Positions 8,120 to 15,713 of a DNA stretch of 43,439 bases are shown here, piece by piece (within the stretch, counting starts at the first letter, position 1; each line of letters starts with the position of its first letter). Under the pieces are notes generated by a model. That model was not told the origin of the DNA. It saw only the letters and a list, made by a program, of their open reading frames with translations, and searched no databases. The stretch is from the IMG/VR virus record IMGVR_UViG_3300010153_000014, positions 1-43,439 of that record; one strand, written 5' to 3'. The translations under genes were made by a program, and so were the position numbers. This DNA comes from a virus.

Positions 8120-9181
8120 ATGACTGATGAAACAATTGAGTTCAATGATGTAGTCGAGAGAGTGAAAGCGGCACTCGCAGGTGCGGCTTCTTCCACCGGC
8201 GCAACAATGCTCCCAACAGAAACCGCTGACGAAATAATTGAGATTGTATATGAGAGGAACTTCATGCGTTCCCTATTCCCGGCCATGCCAATGAGCCGAA
8301 GAATCGTAAAGGTCCCCAAACTAACAGGGTCCATCTCCTTCCACCAGCAGACCCTCGCTATGACCGAGGCCGGAACCGCATCTGACGAGTCCCGGCAGGC
8401 CACCAGCGAGATGACGCTTGAGTTGAAGACAATGATTGCGAATGTCCCAATCGGGAACTACCTCATCGCCTACGGCGTCGAGGGACTTCTGACTGTGCTT
8501 CGTGACGATATTGCCTCAAGACTCGCCTACAACGAGGAATCGCTTTTCCTCAACGGCGACACTGAGACAGGCTCTTCATACGCCGACAACATCAACGGTG
8601 CATACCACGCATCAACGAATGTGACCGGTGTGGACGCGAACGACAACGACTACCTACTGCTCTTCGACGGACTAAGGAAGTCCGCATCGGCCGCAGTATC
8701 GGTGTCCGGTGCTTTCGCTCTATCTCACCTAAGAGAAGGAATCAACAAACTCGGTGTCCACGCAGACAACCGTGCTGACCTTGCTCTTATCGTTCCAAGG
8801 AACTTGGAGGTTCAACTACTCGGTATGACTGAGTTGCAGACCGTGGACAAGTATGGTGCTGGCGCAACAATCCTCAACGGAGAGTTGGGACGCATTTACG
8901 GAATCCGTGTCTTCGCAACCGGCGCTATCGCTACGAACCTAAATTGGACCGGCGACTACAAGACAGGCGGCTCAACCGTTCAGAACAAGACGGTCGCCCT
9001 TCTCTTGAATGTCCGCTCTCCACTAATCGGGAATCCAACCGTTGCTGACCGAAGATTCAGCATAGGCTTCCACGATGAGCCACAGAAGGACAGGTTCCTA
9101 TTAGTTCCAAAGCAAGATGTTGCCTTCGGAGTTCGCTACGCTGACGCGGTATGCAAACTACACGGCATCAACACGATTTGA
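8120..9181 (+). CDS. Major capsid protein (HK97 fold)
   Basis: 353 residues from the ATG at 8120, chosen because AGGTG (8109-8113) lies 6 nt upstream; a GTG at 8111 would add three residues (MKK). Features of HK97-type capsids: helical N-arm, E-loop region (RIVKVPKLTGSISFHQQTLAMTE), ELKTMIANVPIGNYLI at the P-domain start, spine helix DDIASRLAYNEESLFLNGD, and an A-domain ending in RYADAVCKLHGI. It immediately follows protease/scaffold as in nearly all such viruses. The protein lacks a long N-terminal delta domain, consistent with scaffold being supplied by the protease fusion. A palindrome copy at 8135-8146 lies in codons 6-9. Confidence 0.87.
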   Translation: MTDETIEFNDVVERVKAALAGAASSTGATMLPTETADEIIEIVYERNFMRSLFPAMPMSRRIVKVPKLTGSISFHQQTLAMTEAGTASDESRQATSEMTLELKTMIANVPIGNYLIAYGVEGLLTVLRDDIASRLAYNEESLFLNGDTETGSSYADNINGAYHASTNVTGVDANDNDYLLLFDGLRKSASAAVSVSGAFALSHLREGINKLGVHADNRADLALIVPRNLEVQLLGMTELQTVDKYGAGATILNGELGRIYGIRVFATGAIATNLNWTGDYKTGGSTVQNKTVALLLNVRSPLIGNPTVADRRFSIGFHDEPQKDRFLLVPKQDVAFGVRYADAVCKLHGINTI

Positions 9182-9198
9182 GACTGTTGAAGCGCCTT

Positions 9199-9247
9199 GA
9201 CGGGTAATCCCGACTGCTCTTAGCGGAGCGGTTCGGTGATAAACCGG
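9199..9247 (+). terminator. Cluster of small hairpins after the capsid gene
   Basis: Three short stems follow one another: CGGG-TAAT-CCCG, GCTC-TTAGCG-GAGC and CGGTT-CGGTGAT-AACCG. There is no T-run, so this may be a 3'-end processing or stability region of the capsid mRNA rather than a classical terminator. The last stem overlaps the TATA-like box of the next gene. Confidence 0.35.
9236..9247 (+). promoter_or_regulatory. TATA box (ATAAACC class) for the connector gene
   Basis: GTGATAAACCGG lies 24 nt upstream of the ATG at 9267. This spacing is what selects 9267 rather than the in-frame GTG at 9258 as the start. Same ATAAACC form as the 1545 and 11497 promoters. Confidence 0.55.
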
Positions 9248-9266
9248 TAAGGAGTGAGTGAAGACT

Positions 9267-9947
9267 ATGCCTTCCAGCGGCTACTCAATGGGACCCCTCA
9301 TCATAGGGGATAGTGCAGGCACAGCGATAGATTATTGCACGCTTGCCGATGTTGAGTTATACGCCGGGGTGGACTTCTCCGACGGTATGGGACCCACTGA
9401 TTCTCAGATAGCCACGATGATTTCGAACTACAGTCGAATGATTGACGCCTATCTCGGTGTTCAGCAGGCTTCGACTGTATCAGTCGAGGAATGGTTCGAT
9501 ACGAAATACTTCGGAGAACACATCGTTCTCGGCCTACGACCGGTCCAATCCATAACCAGCATTCTTGAGGTCAAGGGCGACGGGACTACAATCGCACTCG
9601 TTCAAGGGAGGAACCGGAATGACGAGGATTATTGGCTCCAAAACTCCGACGCTGGCATCGTTCGATTCGGTGCTGAGTGGGGAGAGACATTGAACAACCG
9701 ACTCAAAGTCACCTATGTCGCTGGCAATACTACAGTTCCACCGATGGTCAAGCAGGCAGTCATTCTCATGTGCGTCCGTGCGTCAAGCCGGTCAGCACTC
9801 AACGACGAAAATTGTCTCGACCGAATCGCCGCCATGTGGGAGCGGTTGGAAATCGGTGCGCAGAAAGAACTTGATTGGGTCATGTCTGAATTGAAGCCGC
9901 AGAAACTTGTTGGAGTCGCAACATTCGGATTGAACGGGGCATATTGA
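9267..9947 (+). CDS. Head-tail connector (gp6-like adaptor)
   Basis: 226 residues. YCTLADVELYAGVDFSDGMGP then SQIATMISNYSRMIDAYLG resembles the helical start of HK97 gp6/SPP1 gp15-type head completion proteins that ring the portal. A beta insert (VLGLRPVQSITSILEVKGDG) and a C-terminal helix region follow. Location right after the capsid gene agrees. A GTG at 9258 would add three residues; the ATG at 9267 is preferred because a TATA-like box sits 24 nt upstream, and AAGGAG at 9249-9254 also favours it. The stop codon lies inside a copy of the genome-wide palindrome (9943-9954). Confidence 0.65.
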   Translation: MPSSGYSMGPLIIGDSAGTAIDYCTLADVELYAGVDFSDGMGPTDSQIATMISNYSRMIDAYLGVQQASTVSVEEWFDTKYFGEHIVLGLRPVQSITSILEVKGDGTTIALVQGRNRNDEDYWLQNSDAGIVRFGAEWGETLNNRLKVTYVAGNTTVPPMVKQAVILMCVRASSRSALNDENCLDRIAAMWERLEIGAQKELDWVMSELKPQKLVGVATFGLNGAY

Positions 9948-9957
9948 GGTCAATAGG

Positions 9958-10479
9958 ATGGCAATAACCGATACCGGAGTCCCAACAAATTCTCCACATC
10001 ATGTAATCAAGCAACTGATTCAGAATAATTTGGTCGCGCCACCCGCTTCGGGATGGACGCCGGTTGTGAACAACGATTGGTTCCAATACAAAAAAGCGAA
10101 GACATACCAAATCGCAATCGCCCCACTTTATTCTGAGACAGAAGCAATCGTCCTCACAGGCGGACTGAGTTCCGCTCGTCCATCTATCTCAACAGGCTAC
10201 TATCATATCGCCTTGATGCACCCCGACCGAGAATCGGCTCATGCGCTGTTCAAGAATCTCATGGCTTTGCTTAATAAGGAAAACCTCACATCTCCGCAAA
10301 ACAATGGCCAATATACCGGGGTAGGAGGGTCAGATTACCATTTCCTTAGAGTGGTCAAGTCGAACGAAGGCCAAATGATTGTGTTAGAGGCTCCCGACTG
10401 CGGACCCGGAGGTTCGGGCGACGACAAATGTGTAGGCTATCAGTATTCAGTGACGGTTATGATTCGCTGGAATGAATGA
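9958..10479 (+). CDS. Probable tail terminator / tail completion protein
   Basis: 173 residues. An N-terminal helix (SPHHVIKQLIQNNLV) leads into alternating strands and a helix (HPDRESAHALFKNLMALLNKE), then strands ending YQYSVTVMIRWNE. This order is typical of the alpha/beta tail-terminator fold (lambda gpU / HK97 gp10-neighbour type), but I identify it mostly from position between connector and tail tube. GAGGT (9946-9950) gives a 7-nt Shine-Dalgarno spacing and is itself part of a palindrome copy. A second copy (10076-10087) is in the remaining codon phase. Confidence 0.5.
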   Translation: MAITDTGVPTNSPHHVIKQLIQNNLVAPPASGWTPVVNNDWFQYKKAKTYQIAIAPLYSETEAIVLTGGLSSARPSISTGYYHIALMHPDRESAHALFKNLMALLNKENLTSPQNNGQYTGVGGSDYHFLRVVKSNEGQMIVLEAPDCGPGGSGDDKCVGYQYSVTVMIRWNE

Positions 10480-10489
10480 TGACCAAGAC

Positions 10490-10501
10490 GGTTAAAAGCC
10501 G
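10490..10501 (+). promoter_or_regulatory. TATA-like box for the 10522 gene
   Basis: GGTTAAAAGCCG lies 24 nt upstream of the ATG at 10522, the leaderless spacing seen elsewhere. No Shine-Dalgarno-like sequence precedes this ATG, supporting a separate transcript. Confidence 0.4.
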
Positions 10502-10521
10502 CAAGCGCAACCCGATACTCA

Positions 10522-10905
10522 ATGGCTCTCGCAGATTTGAAGAAGCACGAACTCGTTGCCGTGTGCATGGAGTGGGGTTTAGACGCCACCGGGACCAAGG
10601 CCGAGATGATTGCACTTCTCGAAGCAGATGACCGAGAGGTCGAGGACGACTACCGACCAGCCGAGGTTCATGTTGAGTTGGAACTTGCTAACGAAATAAT
10701 TCCCGACCCGGACATGAGCGGGTTCGATATGGAGATGGAGGGAGATGATGCGTTCATCAATGCGCTTCACCTTCATGTTCACAAAAGGGACCCAACGATG
10801 GGTGAACTAACTCATTACAGGCTTATGCTCGGCATCCTAACTCGTGACCGAGTTCTCCGAGATTTAGTTCGCTCAGAAGAATACAGACTCGCCAACTGCG
10901 CTTGA
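10522..10905 (+). CDS. SAP-domain protein with DUF4214-like C-terminus
   Basis: 127 residues. The N-terminal about 35 (DLKKHELVAVCMEWGLD then GTKAEMIALLEADD) form a SAP-type DNA-binding motif nearly the same as that in the 1978 gene. An acidic linker follows. The C-terminal about 45 residues (FINALHLHVHKRDPTMGEL then RDRVLRDLVRSEEYR) recall the DUF4214 / linker-type helical repeat, where a similar phrase FxxALYxxxLxRxPD and a terminal SxEF/Y occur; this is from memory of the family. The gene sits between tail terminator and tail tube and is followed directly by strong RNA hairpins. A structural or DNA-tethering role is possible. Confidence 0.6.
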   Translation: MALADLKKHELVAVCMEWGLDATGTKAEMIALLEADDREVEDDYRPAEVHVELELANEIIPDPDMSGFDMEMEGDDAFINALHLHVHKRDPTMGELTHYRLMLGILTRDRVLRDLVRSEEYRLANCA

Positions 10906-10908
10906 ATT

Positions 10909-11060
10909 GCGGGCGAGAGAGGCCGCGGTCCGAATCCCCGAACATCGCCAAATGCCTTTCAACGGAGTTATCCTCTCTCGCCCTAAGCGACCCGTCAGTC
11001 GTGTTGCGCCTTTTCAACAGCGCCGACTTCATTCGCTTAGTAGGGGAGCAACCCCCTACA
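10909..11060 (+). ncRNA. Highly structured RNA segment after the SAP gene
   Basis: Starting 3 nt after the stop codon, four perfect stems are stacked in order: GGGCGAGAGAGG (10911-10922) with CCTCTCTCGCCC (10972-10983), 12 bp; CTAAGCGA (10983-10990) with TCGCTTAG (11033-11040), 8 bp; AGTCG (10997-11001) with CGACT (11024-11028), enclosing GTTG/CAAC; and GTAGGGG (11040-11046) with CCCCTAC (11053-11059), 7 bp. No promoter is seen at its start, so it is probably the 3' region of the 10522 transcript, possibly processed into a stable RNA. No T-run follows. It directly precedes the promoter of structured RNA B. Confidence 0.55.
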
Positions 11061-11083
11061 TACTGACCGAGTGGCCTCCCCCT

Positions 11084-11128
11084 TATTAATGTATTGGTTC
11101 TCTCAATGAACCGGAATCTTAATATACT
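11084..11128 (+). promoter_or_regulatory. Promoter of structured RNA B with tandem boxes
   Basis: TATTAATG (11084-11091) and TCTCAATG (11101-11108), 17 bp apart, precede GGAATCTTAATATACT (11113-11128). The predicted start, about 11149, coincides with the first base of a perfect 8-bp hairpin. The layout matches the promoters of RNAs C and D. Confidence 0.6.
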
Positions 11129-11148
11129 GAACTCCACTCGGTCATATT

Positions 11149-11448
11149 GCCGATAGGAGCCTATCGGTGTGGGCCGGGAACGATAGTTCCGCGACCTGCG
11201 ATGGAATGTTGTAAAGGTCGCTCGAATCGACCTCATGGCCACAACGACCCCAGCGTCAGTATCAAGATGAAAGCACTCTTGGCTCGGAACAGGGTCGGGA
11301 TTTCAGCCGGACGACTAACTGTTCGGTCCCTGTGTAGGTCGTGAAACCCTGTTCTCACATGACGGTGTGAGTAAGACGATACGCTTCGTCGGGGCAAGGA
11401 GTATGACTAATCCGGTGGAAGCCGGTCCATCAGCCCCCGACGGGGGGC
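11149..11448 (+). ncRNA. Structured RNA B (putative noncoding RNA)
   Basis: About 300 nt before the tail-tube gene with no credible reading frame. Helices read directly from the sequence: CCGATAGG/CCTATCGG (11150-11167) at the 5' end; GGAAC-GATA-GTTCC (11177-11190); GGTCG-CTCGAAT-CGACC (11216-11232), whose loop resembles a tRNA T-loop, nested between GTTGT and ACAAC; GAACAGGGT paired with ACCCTGTTC across about 60 nt (about 11287-11354); CTCACA/TGTGAG (about 11354-11371); and CGTCGGGG (11387-11394) with CCCCGACG (11435-11442) enclosing CCGG/CCGG. The next gene has its own TATA-like box at 11467-11475. Function unknown. Confidence 0.65.
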
Positions 11449-11464
11449 GCTAACTCACCAATTC

Positions 11465-11477
11465 ACTCATAAACCTC
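11465..11477 (+). promoter_or_regulatory. TATA box (ATAAACC class) for the tail-tube gene
   Basis: ACTCATAAACCTC lies 24 nt upstream of the ATG at 11497. It indicates that the tail-tube mRNA starts at or next to its start codon, separating it from RNA B. Confidence 0.55.
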
Positions 11478-11496
11478 AAACGACGACGGTTGGGTA

Positions 11497-11889
11497 ATGG
11501 CAGTCCACGCATTTACAGGCGTCACCGGTAAGGTCACAGTCAGCGGTTCTCTCGTAGGCTTTGTGTCCGGCGATTTCACGGTGGCAAGAGCAACAGGAAA
11601 ATACACGGTCCTTGGGTCAAATGTCCCAACGGCAAACACTCGTGGGCTACAATCCGTCAGCGGTTCCTTGACGAAGGCTTGGGGAATTGACGACGATGTT
11701 CTTTGGGATTGGTTCAATGGCAACACCGAACTTGCAATCCTGTTTGACGCAGATGCGGCAGGCACACACACATACTCAATAGCCGCGGCAGTAATAACCG
11801 ACTTGGCAATCGAAGGTTTAGAGGCTGGGGCAGAAGGAGCGCTTCTCGTGAACGCTTCTTTCGAAGGGCTCACCATAACCCGGGACTGA
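11497..11889 (+). CDS. Major tail tube protein
   Basis: 130 residues with the beta-rich pattern of siphovirus tube proteins: opening TGVTGKVTVSGSLVGFVSGD, VARATGKYTVLGS, then GLQSVSGSLTKAWG and a C-terminal strand pair VNASFEGLTI. It is followed by the G/GT assembly chaperones and tape measure, the standard order. Small compared with many tube proteins, but within the range for minimal tubes. It probably heads the tail operon, since later genes overlap or abut and lack clear promoters. Confidence 0.75.
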   Translation: MAVHAFTGVTGKVTVSGSLVGFVSGDFTVARATGKYTVLGSNVPTANTRGLQSVSGSLTKAWGIDDDVLWDWFNGNTELAILFDADAAGTHTYSIAAAVITDLAIEGLEAGAEGALLVNASFEGLTITRD

Positions 11890-11903
11890 TTGAGGGATGA
11901 AAA

Positions 11904-12242
11904 ATGAGTGATTGGTTAGACTCCGCTATCGAAAGGGCTTCGAACCCCATAACAGTGAATGTGTCCGATTGCAAAATCGGGGTCGATGAACTCGATGTTA
12001 TTCCACTCTCCGCCGCTGAGTTCCAAATAATCAAGCAACTTCCCGAGATTAAGAAGTTGCCAATCGGTGAGAGACAAGAGATGTTGGGCTTGCGAATCAT
12101 TTTCGAAATGATGAGTAAGTGCGACGCTTCTCTCACATGGGGCAAATTTCAGAAGTTGCCACTCAACACCTTAGCAGTATTAGCAAGCACAATCACAGAC
12201 GCCGTTGGTTCAGCGACCGGCGGTGGTGTTATGGGAAACTGA
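11904..12242 (+). CDS. Tail assembly chaperone G
   Basis: 112 residues, largely helical, positioned between tube and tape measure like lambda gpG. GAGGGATG shortly upstream can serve as the ribosome binding site. The last codons ATG GGA AAC TGA contain the heptamer GGGAAAC in the phase required for -1 slippage, so a fraction of ribosomes should continue into the T frame. Such chaperones coat the tape measure before tube assembly. Confidence 0.8.
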   Translation: MSDWLDSAIERASNPITVNVSDCKIGVDELDVIPLSAAEFQIIKQLPEIKKLPIGERQEMLGLRIIFEMMSKCDASLTWGKFQKLPLNTLAVLASTITDAVGSATGGGVMGN

Positions 12243-12460
12243 TTGACGACGCCAAGTCTGATAACAGCCAATTCCTATTGCAAATTTTTCAAGACCACGG
12301 GATTACTCCCGACGAATGGCGAAATATGGACTCACGCGACACGCTTTGGCTCATAACCGCCAATAGTGAGAAAAACCGTCGTGCAAATGAACAACACCGT
12401 AGGCAACGGCAGTTAGGCAAAGCGAAGCAGAATTTGAACAAAGGAAGGCGAAGAAGATGA
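11904..12460 (+). CDS. Frameshifted tail assembly chaperone GT
   Basis: Predicted product of -1 frameshifting at GGGAAAC (12233-12239): the zero frame reads ATG GGA AAC TGA, and after slippage GGG AAA CTG ATT GAC. The joined protein is about 185 residues (11904-12239 then 12239-12460). It ends with a helical, strongly basic T part (NDxW-type segment ITPDEWRNMDSRDTLWLITA, then QRQLGKAKQNLNKGRRRR). This G/GT scheme is conserved in long-tailed phages, and GGGAAAG/GGGAAAC are known efficient slippery sites. The T frame has no good start of its own, and its stop overlaps the tape-measure start (ATGA). Confidence 0.8.
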
Positions 12461-14790
12461 GCGACACGGAGATGATTGCAAAGGTCGGCGCTGATGCTTC
12501 CGGCTTTACCAGCGGGATGAAGACCGCGGCCGCGTCCACCGCTATTCTCGGCACAGCCGTCACAGCGCTGGCTGGTGTTTTCGCCGGACTTGCAGTCGTT
12601 CTGACCGGTGTGTTCATTGGCGGATTCTTCAAAATGATAGGGTTCGTCAAGGCGGCGACATTCACCTACATTGATTTCGAGAACCAACTATACCGAACCT
12701 CGGCTACGATGGGGAACTTCATCGGCGATACCGAAGAAACCGCCGCCGCATTCCAAGAAGTGACCGGCACTATCGGACAGGAGATTCGAGATGTAGCCGC
12801 CGCATCGAAGTTCACAGCGACAGAAGTCGGTGAGATGGCTGAGGTGCTGGCGCTTGCTGGTCTTTCGTTCGACCAAATGGCGAGGGAAGGAGAGGGTGCG
12901 CTTGAAGCGATGGTGGACTTCGCTGTCGTAGCCGGTGTGGGAGTCGAGCAGGCCGCTGGTATCGGTGTGGCTTCTGTATCTCAGTTCGGTCGAGAGATGG
13001 CGGAGTTGAAGGAAATCACATCGGTTCTCACCAACACCTTCACGAGTTCGTTCGTGAATGTTCAACAACTTGGCGACGCCATGAGATTCTTCGGACCAAC
13101 AGCGGCGGCGGCTGGCGTTAGTATCGAAGAAGCGGCGGCGGCTATCGGTGCTATGGGGAATGCGGGTATTCAAGGAAGCATGGCTGGAACCGGATTGCGA
13201 CAGGCAATCAACAAGATGATAGCGCCAACAGACGATGCTCGGAGAAGCATGAACCGTCTTGGTTTGGAATTAGCAGTTCTAAGTCCAGCAGGGAAGGCCG
13301 CTAAGACCGGGCTTGATAACACGATAATTACAATCGAAGGTCTTGAGGCTCAACTCTCCGGGGCCAATATGGAATTGAAATCTCTCAACGCCGAACTCAA
13401 TCAGTTGGGCATGGAGCAAGAGAAGAATAATATCTCAATAATGAAAATCAAAGCCCGCGCTGAAAGACAGGGCCGGGACCTCACCAAGTCTGAAATCGCT
13501 CAGATTGATAGATTGCAGATGGCGAACAAGGACCTCAATCTCCAACAGCGCGAAGGTGCGTATGAGGCTAAGGTGCAAGAACAGGCTCAGTCAAAACTTG
13601 TCGAGCAGTTGGAGTCTGAGGAAGCCGCCTATAGCAATCTGAAATCGACTGTCGAGAATCAGACGACCGGTGTAATTTCGCTTGTCGAGATTATCGAACA
13701 ACTGAACGAGAAGGGCGCGACGACTGCCGAGATATTGGAGATGTTCGGAGTTCGTGGTGGTGGTGCGATTCTTGCTTTGAAAGGACAGTCTGAGGCATTT
13801 AGGGAACTCGCACAGGCAAACGACGATGTTGCGGCGGCGGCTCAAGGTGGAGTGTTTATGACCGAACAATTCGTTGGGACTCTTGAGGGAACGGCTCAGT
13901 ATGCGATAGACGAGACTCGTTCGAAAATGGAAGAGTTGAACCTTGTCGCGGGTGAGCCATTCGCTCAACTAATCAAGCAAGAGGATGGAATAATGCAAAC
14001 ATTCCAAACGGCTATCACGAAGGCGACTGAGAATGCTGATGTTTTTCAAGACATGGCAGATTCGGTCGAGGAAGAATGGCTTCCAGCGCTACGAGAATTC
14101 CTCAAGCCCGAGAATGTTGAGACATTCATGCAGGCACTACAGGCATTGATTCCGGTCATCGAGGCAATCGGAACAATCCTAATGTTCATCGCCGACACAA
14201 TCACATGGATTCTCGACAAGGGCGAGGAATTGGCAGAATGGCTGGGCATCATAGAGGACGACGATGGTTCGTCCGACGGAAGCGGAGACAGGAGTGGCCG
14301 AATCGTCGGGAACGAAGGAGAGACACGATGGGATTCAGCGAAAGATATTGGGAAGTGGGGTGCGGCCGGAGCGGCAATCGGCTCCGTTGTTCCCGGCGTC
14401 GGAACCGCGATTGGTGGTTTGGCCGGACTCGGGGTCGGCTTGGGAGTTGAAATCGGCCAAGGAATTACTTCACATCTTGCTGACGACCCCTTGTTCGGTT
14501 CGAATTCTGACTTTACTCCGACGATGGGAGTTGCGATGGCAGAAGGCGGCATAGTCACATCTCCGACTTTGGCTCTCATTGGAGAAGCGGGTGCTGAGGC
14601 AGTCATCCCATTATCTCGGTCATTCGGCGAAGGCGGCATGGGTTCAACCGTCATTAACCTCACATTAGACAACATCAGCATAGGTAGTGGGAACGCTGTG
14701 ACGGCTATGGAAGTGAGAAGTATAGTTGAGAATCAGTTGCCGAACATTATCCGAGAGAGCCTAACTCGTGGAGCGAGGGGAGTAATATGA
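12457..14790 (+). CDS. Tape measure protein
   Basis: 777 residues setting tail length; at roughly 0.15 nm per residue, about 115 nm. The N-terminal region has hydrophobic helices (TAVTALAGVFAGLAVVLTGV). A TP901-type core follows (about 90-260) with ATEVGEMAEVLALAGLSF, FGPTAAAAGVSIEEAAAAIG and GIQGSMAGTGLRQAINKM. A coiled coil (about 290-400) comes next, then a Gly/Ala-rich region (AAGAAIGSVVPGVGTAIGGL) and a small C-terminal MAEGGIVTSPTLALIGEAG motif typical of tape measures. ATGA overlaps on both sides indicate coupling to GT and to the next gene. Confidence 0.9.
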   Translation: MSDTEMIAKVGADASGFTSGMKTAAASTAILGTAVTALAGVFAGLAVVLTGVFIGGFFKMIGFVKAATFTYIDFENQLYRTSATMGNFIGDTEETAAAFQEVTGTIGQEIRDVAAASKFTATEVGEMAEVLALAGLSFDQMAREGEGALEAMVDFAVVAGVGVEQAAGIGVASVSQFGREMAELKEITSVLTNTFTSSFVNVQQLGDAMRFFGPTAAAAGVSIEEAAAAIGAMGNAGIQGSMAGTGLRQAINKMIAPTDDARRSMNRLGLELAVLSPAGKAAKTGLDNTIITIEGLEAQLSGANMELKSLNAELNQLGMEQEKNNISIMKIKARAERQGRDLTKSEIAQIDRLQMANKDLNLQQREGAYEAKVQEQAQSKLVEQLESEEAAYSNLKSTVENQTTGVISLVEIIEQLNEKGATTAEILEMFGVRGGGAILALKGQSEAFRELAQANDDVAAAAQGGVFMTEQFVGTLEGTAQYAIDETRSKMEELNLVAGEPFAQLIKQEDGIMQTFQTAITKATENADVFQDMADSVEEEWLPALREFLKPENVETFMQALQALIPVIEAIGTILMFIADTITWILDKGEELAEWLGIIEDDDGSSDGSGDRSGRIVGNEGETRWDSAKDIGKWGAAGAAIGSVVPGVGTAIGGLAGLGVGLGVEIGQGITSHLADDPLFGSNSDFTPTMGVAMAEGGIVTSPTLALIGEAGAEAVIPLSRSFGEGGMGSTVINLTLDNISIGSGNAVTAMEVRSIVENQLPNIIRESLTRGARGVI

Positions 14791-15713
14791 CTGATGACGA
14801 AGAGAGCATCTTAGTTCAGATGAACAAGGGCTTCCAAGAACTCAGAACTCTCATTCTCACAGTCGGCTCCATCTTGGCCATGCTGATGGCTGGCTTGAAT
14901 GAAGTCGGATTCATCGACTACGCTGTCGATTCACTTCTTGACCGTGTGGAAGACGACCCGGATTGGAACCCATATCTCGACGACTGCGAGGAATTTTGGG
15001 AAGTTGAAAGCGAGTATTTCGTCGTCGAAACAGATGTTGTGTTCAATGTGCAGGCTATTGACCTCAATAGTTGCAACAATGTCCACACAATCCTATGGAA
15101 CATTTCGCTTGGTGGAGAATTCCACGAAGGCGTCAGTCACGAATTCCGGAACCAATTGTTATTCACCGACCGGTTTTACGATTTGGAAGAGGGAACTCAT
15201 CATGCACTTATCGAGATAATGAACGGGACCATCGAACTATACGATTTCAGAATAATTGATTTCGAACTTGACGAGTCAGAATACGAGTCAGCAGTCTATG
15301 GATGCACCGACTACAACGCCACCAACTATGACGAGGAAGCAACCCACGATGATGGAAGTTGCGAATATCCGGATGCTATCGCTGACGACTGTGACCCAGC
15401 CGTCATGGTGTTCTATGACGCATACGCTTTTTGGTCCAATAACACCACTCTAAGCACGGCTTTCGACGCAGATGTGGACATGGAGTGTGTTCTCAACGCA
15501 ACGGCCTACATCAGCGTCTTTGATAACACAACAGGCGAGGTCATCACCGACTACCAATTGTGGTTTGAGACATACCACTACGATTGGGATTATCGAGATG
15601 TGAACTTCACAGGAAATCAAGAGGACTTCGCAGACCGCACCTTGGCAGTTGAGTGGGTTCTTGAAAGCGAGACAGGAGAAGTCTATGCAGAATGGGTGAG
15701 TGAGGTTGGTTAG
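14787..15713 (+). CDS. Membrane-anchored tail protein with marine GCTD motif
   Basis: 308 residues. A short cytoplasmic-type start is followed by one hydrophobic helix (about 18-37, ELRTLILTVGSILAMLMAGL), then a highly acidic ectodomain-like region. Residues about 171-195 read YGCTDYNATNYDEEATHDDG and end SCEYP, the Cys-flanked, Asp-rich motif that occurs as tandem repeats in secreted proteins of marine Bacteroidetes and Poseidoniales. Several N-x-S/T sequons (NAT, NNT, NTT, NFT) suggest glycosylation. It is coupled to the tape measure (ATGA). It could be a host-derived surface or adhesion module, or a tail-tip protein inserted into the membrane during entry. Confidence 0.6.
   Translation: MTDDEESILVQMNKGFQELRTLILTVGSILAMLMAGLNEVGFIDYAVDSLLDRVEDDPDWNPYLDDCEEFWEVESEYFVVETDVVFNVQAIDLNSCNNVHTILWNISLGGEFHEGVSHEFRNQLLFTDRFYDLEEGTHHALIEIMNGTIELYDFRIIDFELDESEYESAVYGCTDYNATNYDEEATHDDGSCEYPDAIADDCDPAVMVFYDAYAFWSNNTTLSTAFDADVDMECVLNATAYISVFDNTTGEVITDYQLWFETYHYDWDYRDVNFTGNQEDFADRTLAVEWVLESETGEVYAEWVSEVG

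Noticed and set aside
7254-8135. Long minus-strand frame (293 codons) opposite the protease/scaffold gene
   Set aside because: Ser/Thr-rich shadow of the acidic repeats; no promoter or ribosome site, and the + strand gene is certain.
10911-10983. A 73-nt unit closed by a 12-bp stem, reminiscent of a tRNA-like or permuted tRNA element
   Set aside because: Internal arms do not form a cloverleaf; the TCCGAATCC string is at the wrong place and weakly paired.
11216-11232. T-arm-like hairpin GGTCG-CTCGAAT-CGACC suggesting a tRNA
   Set aside because: No matching acceptor, D or anticodon arms around it; better explained as one helix of RNA B.
14046-14681. Minus-strand frame of 211 codons opposite the tape measure C-terminus
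   Set aside because: Low-complexity Ser/Pro composition typical of antisense frames, no signals.
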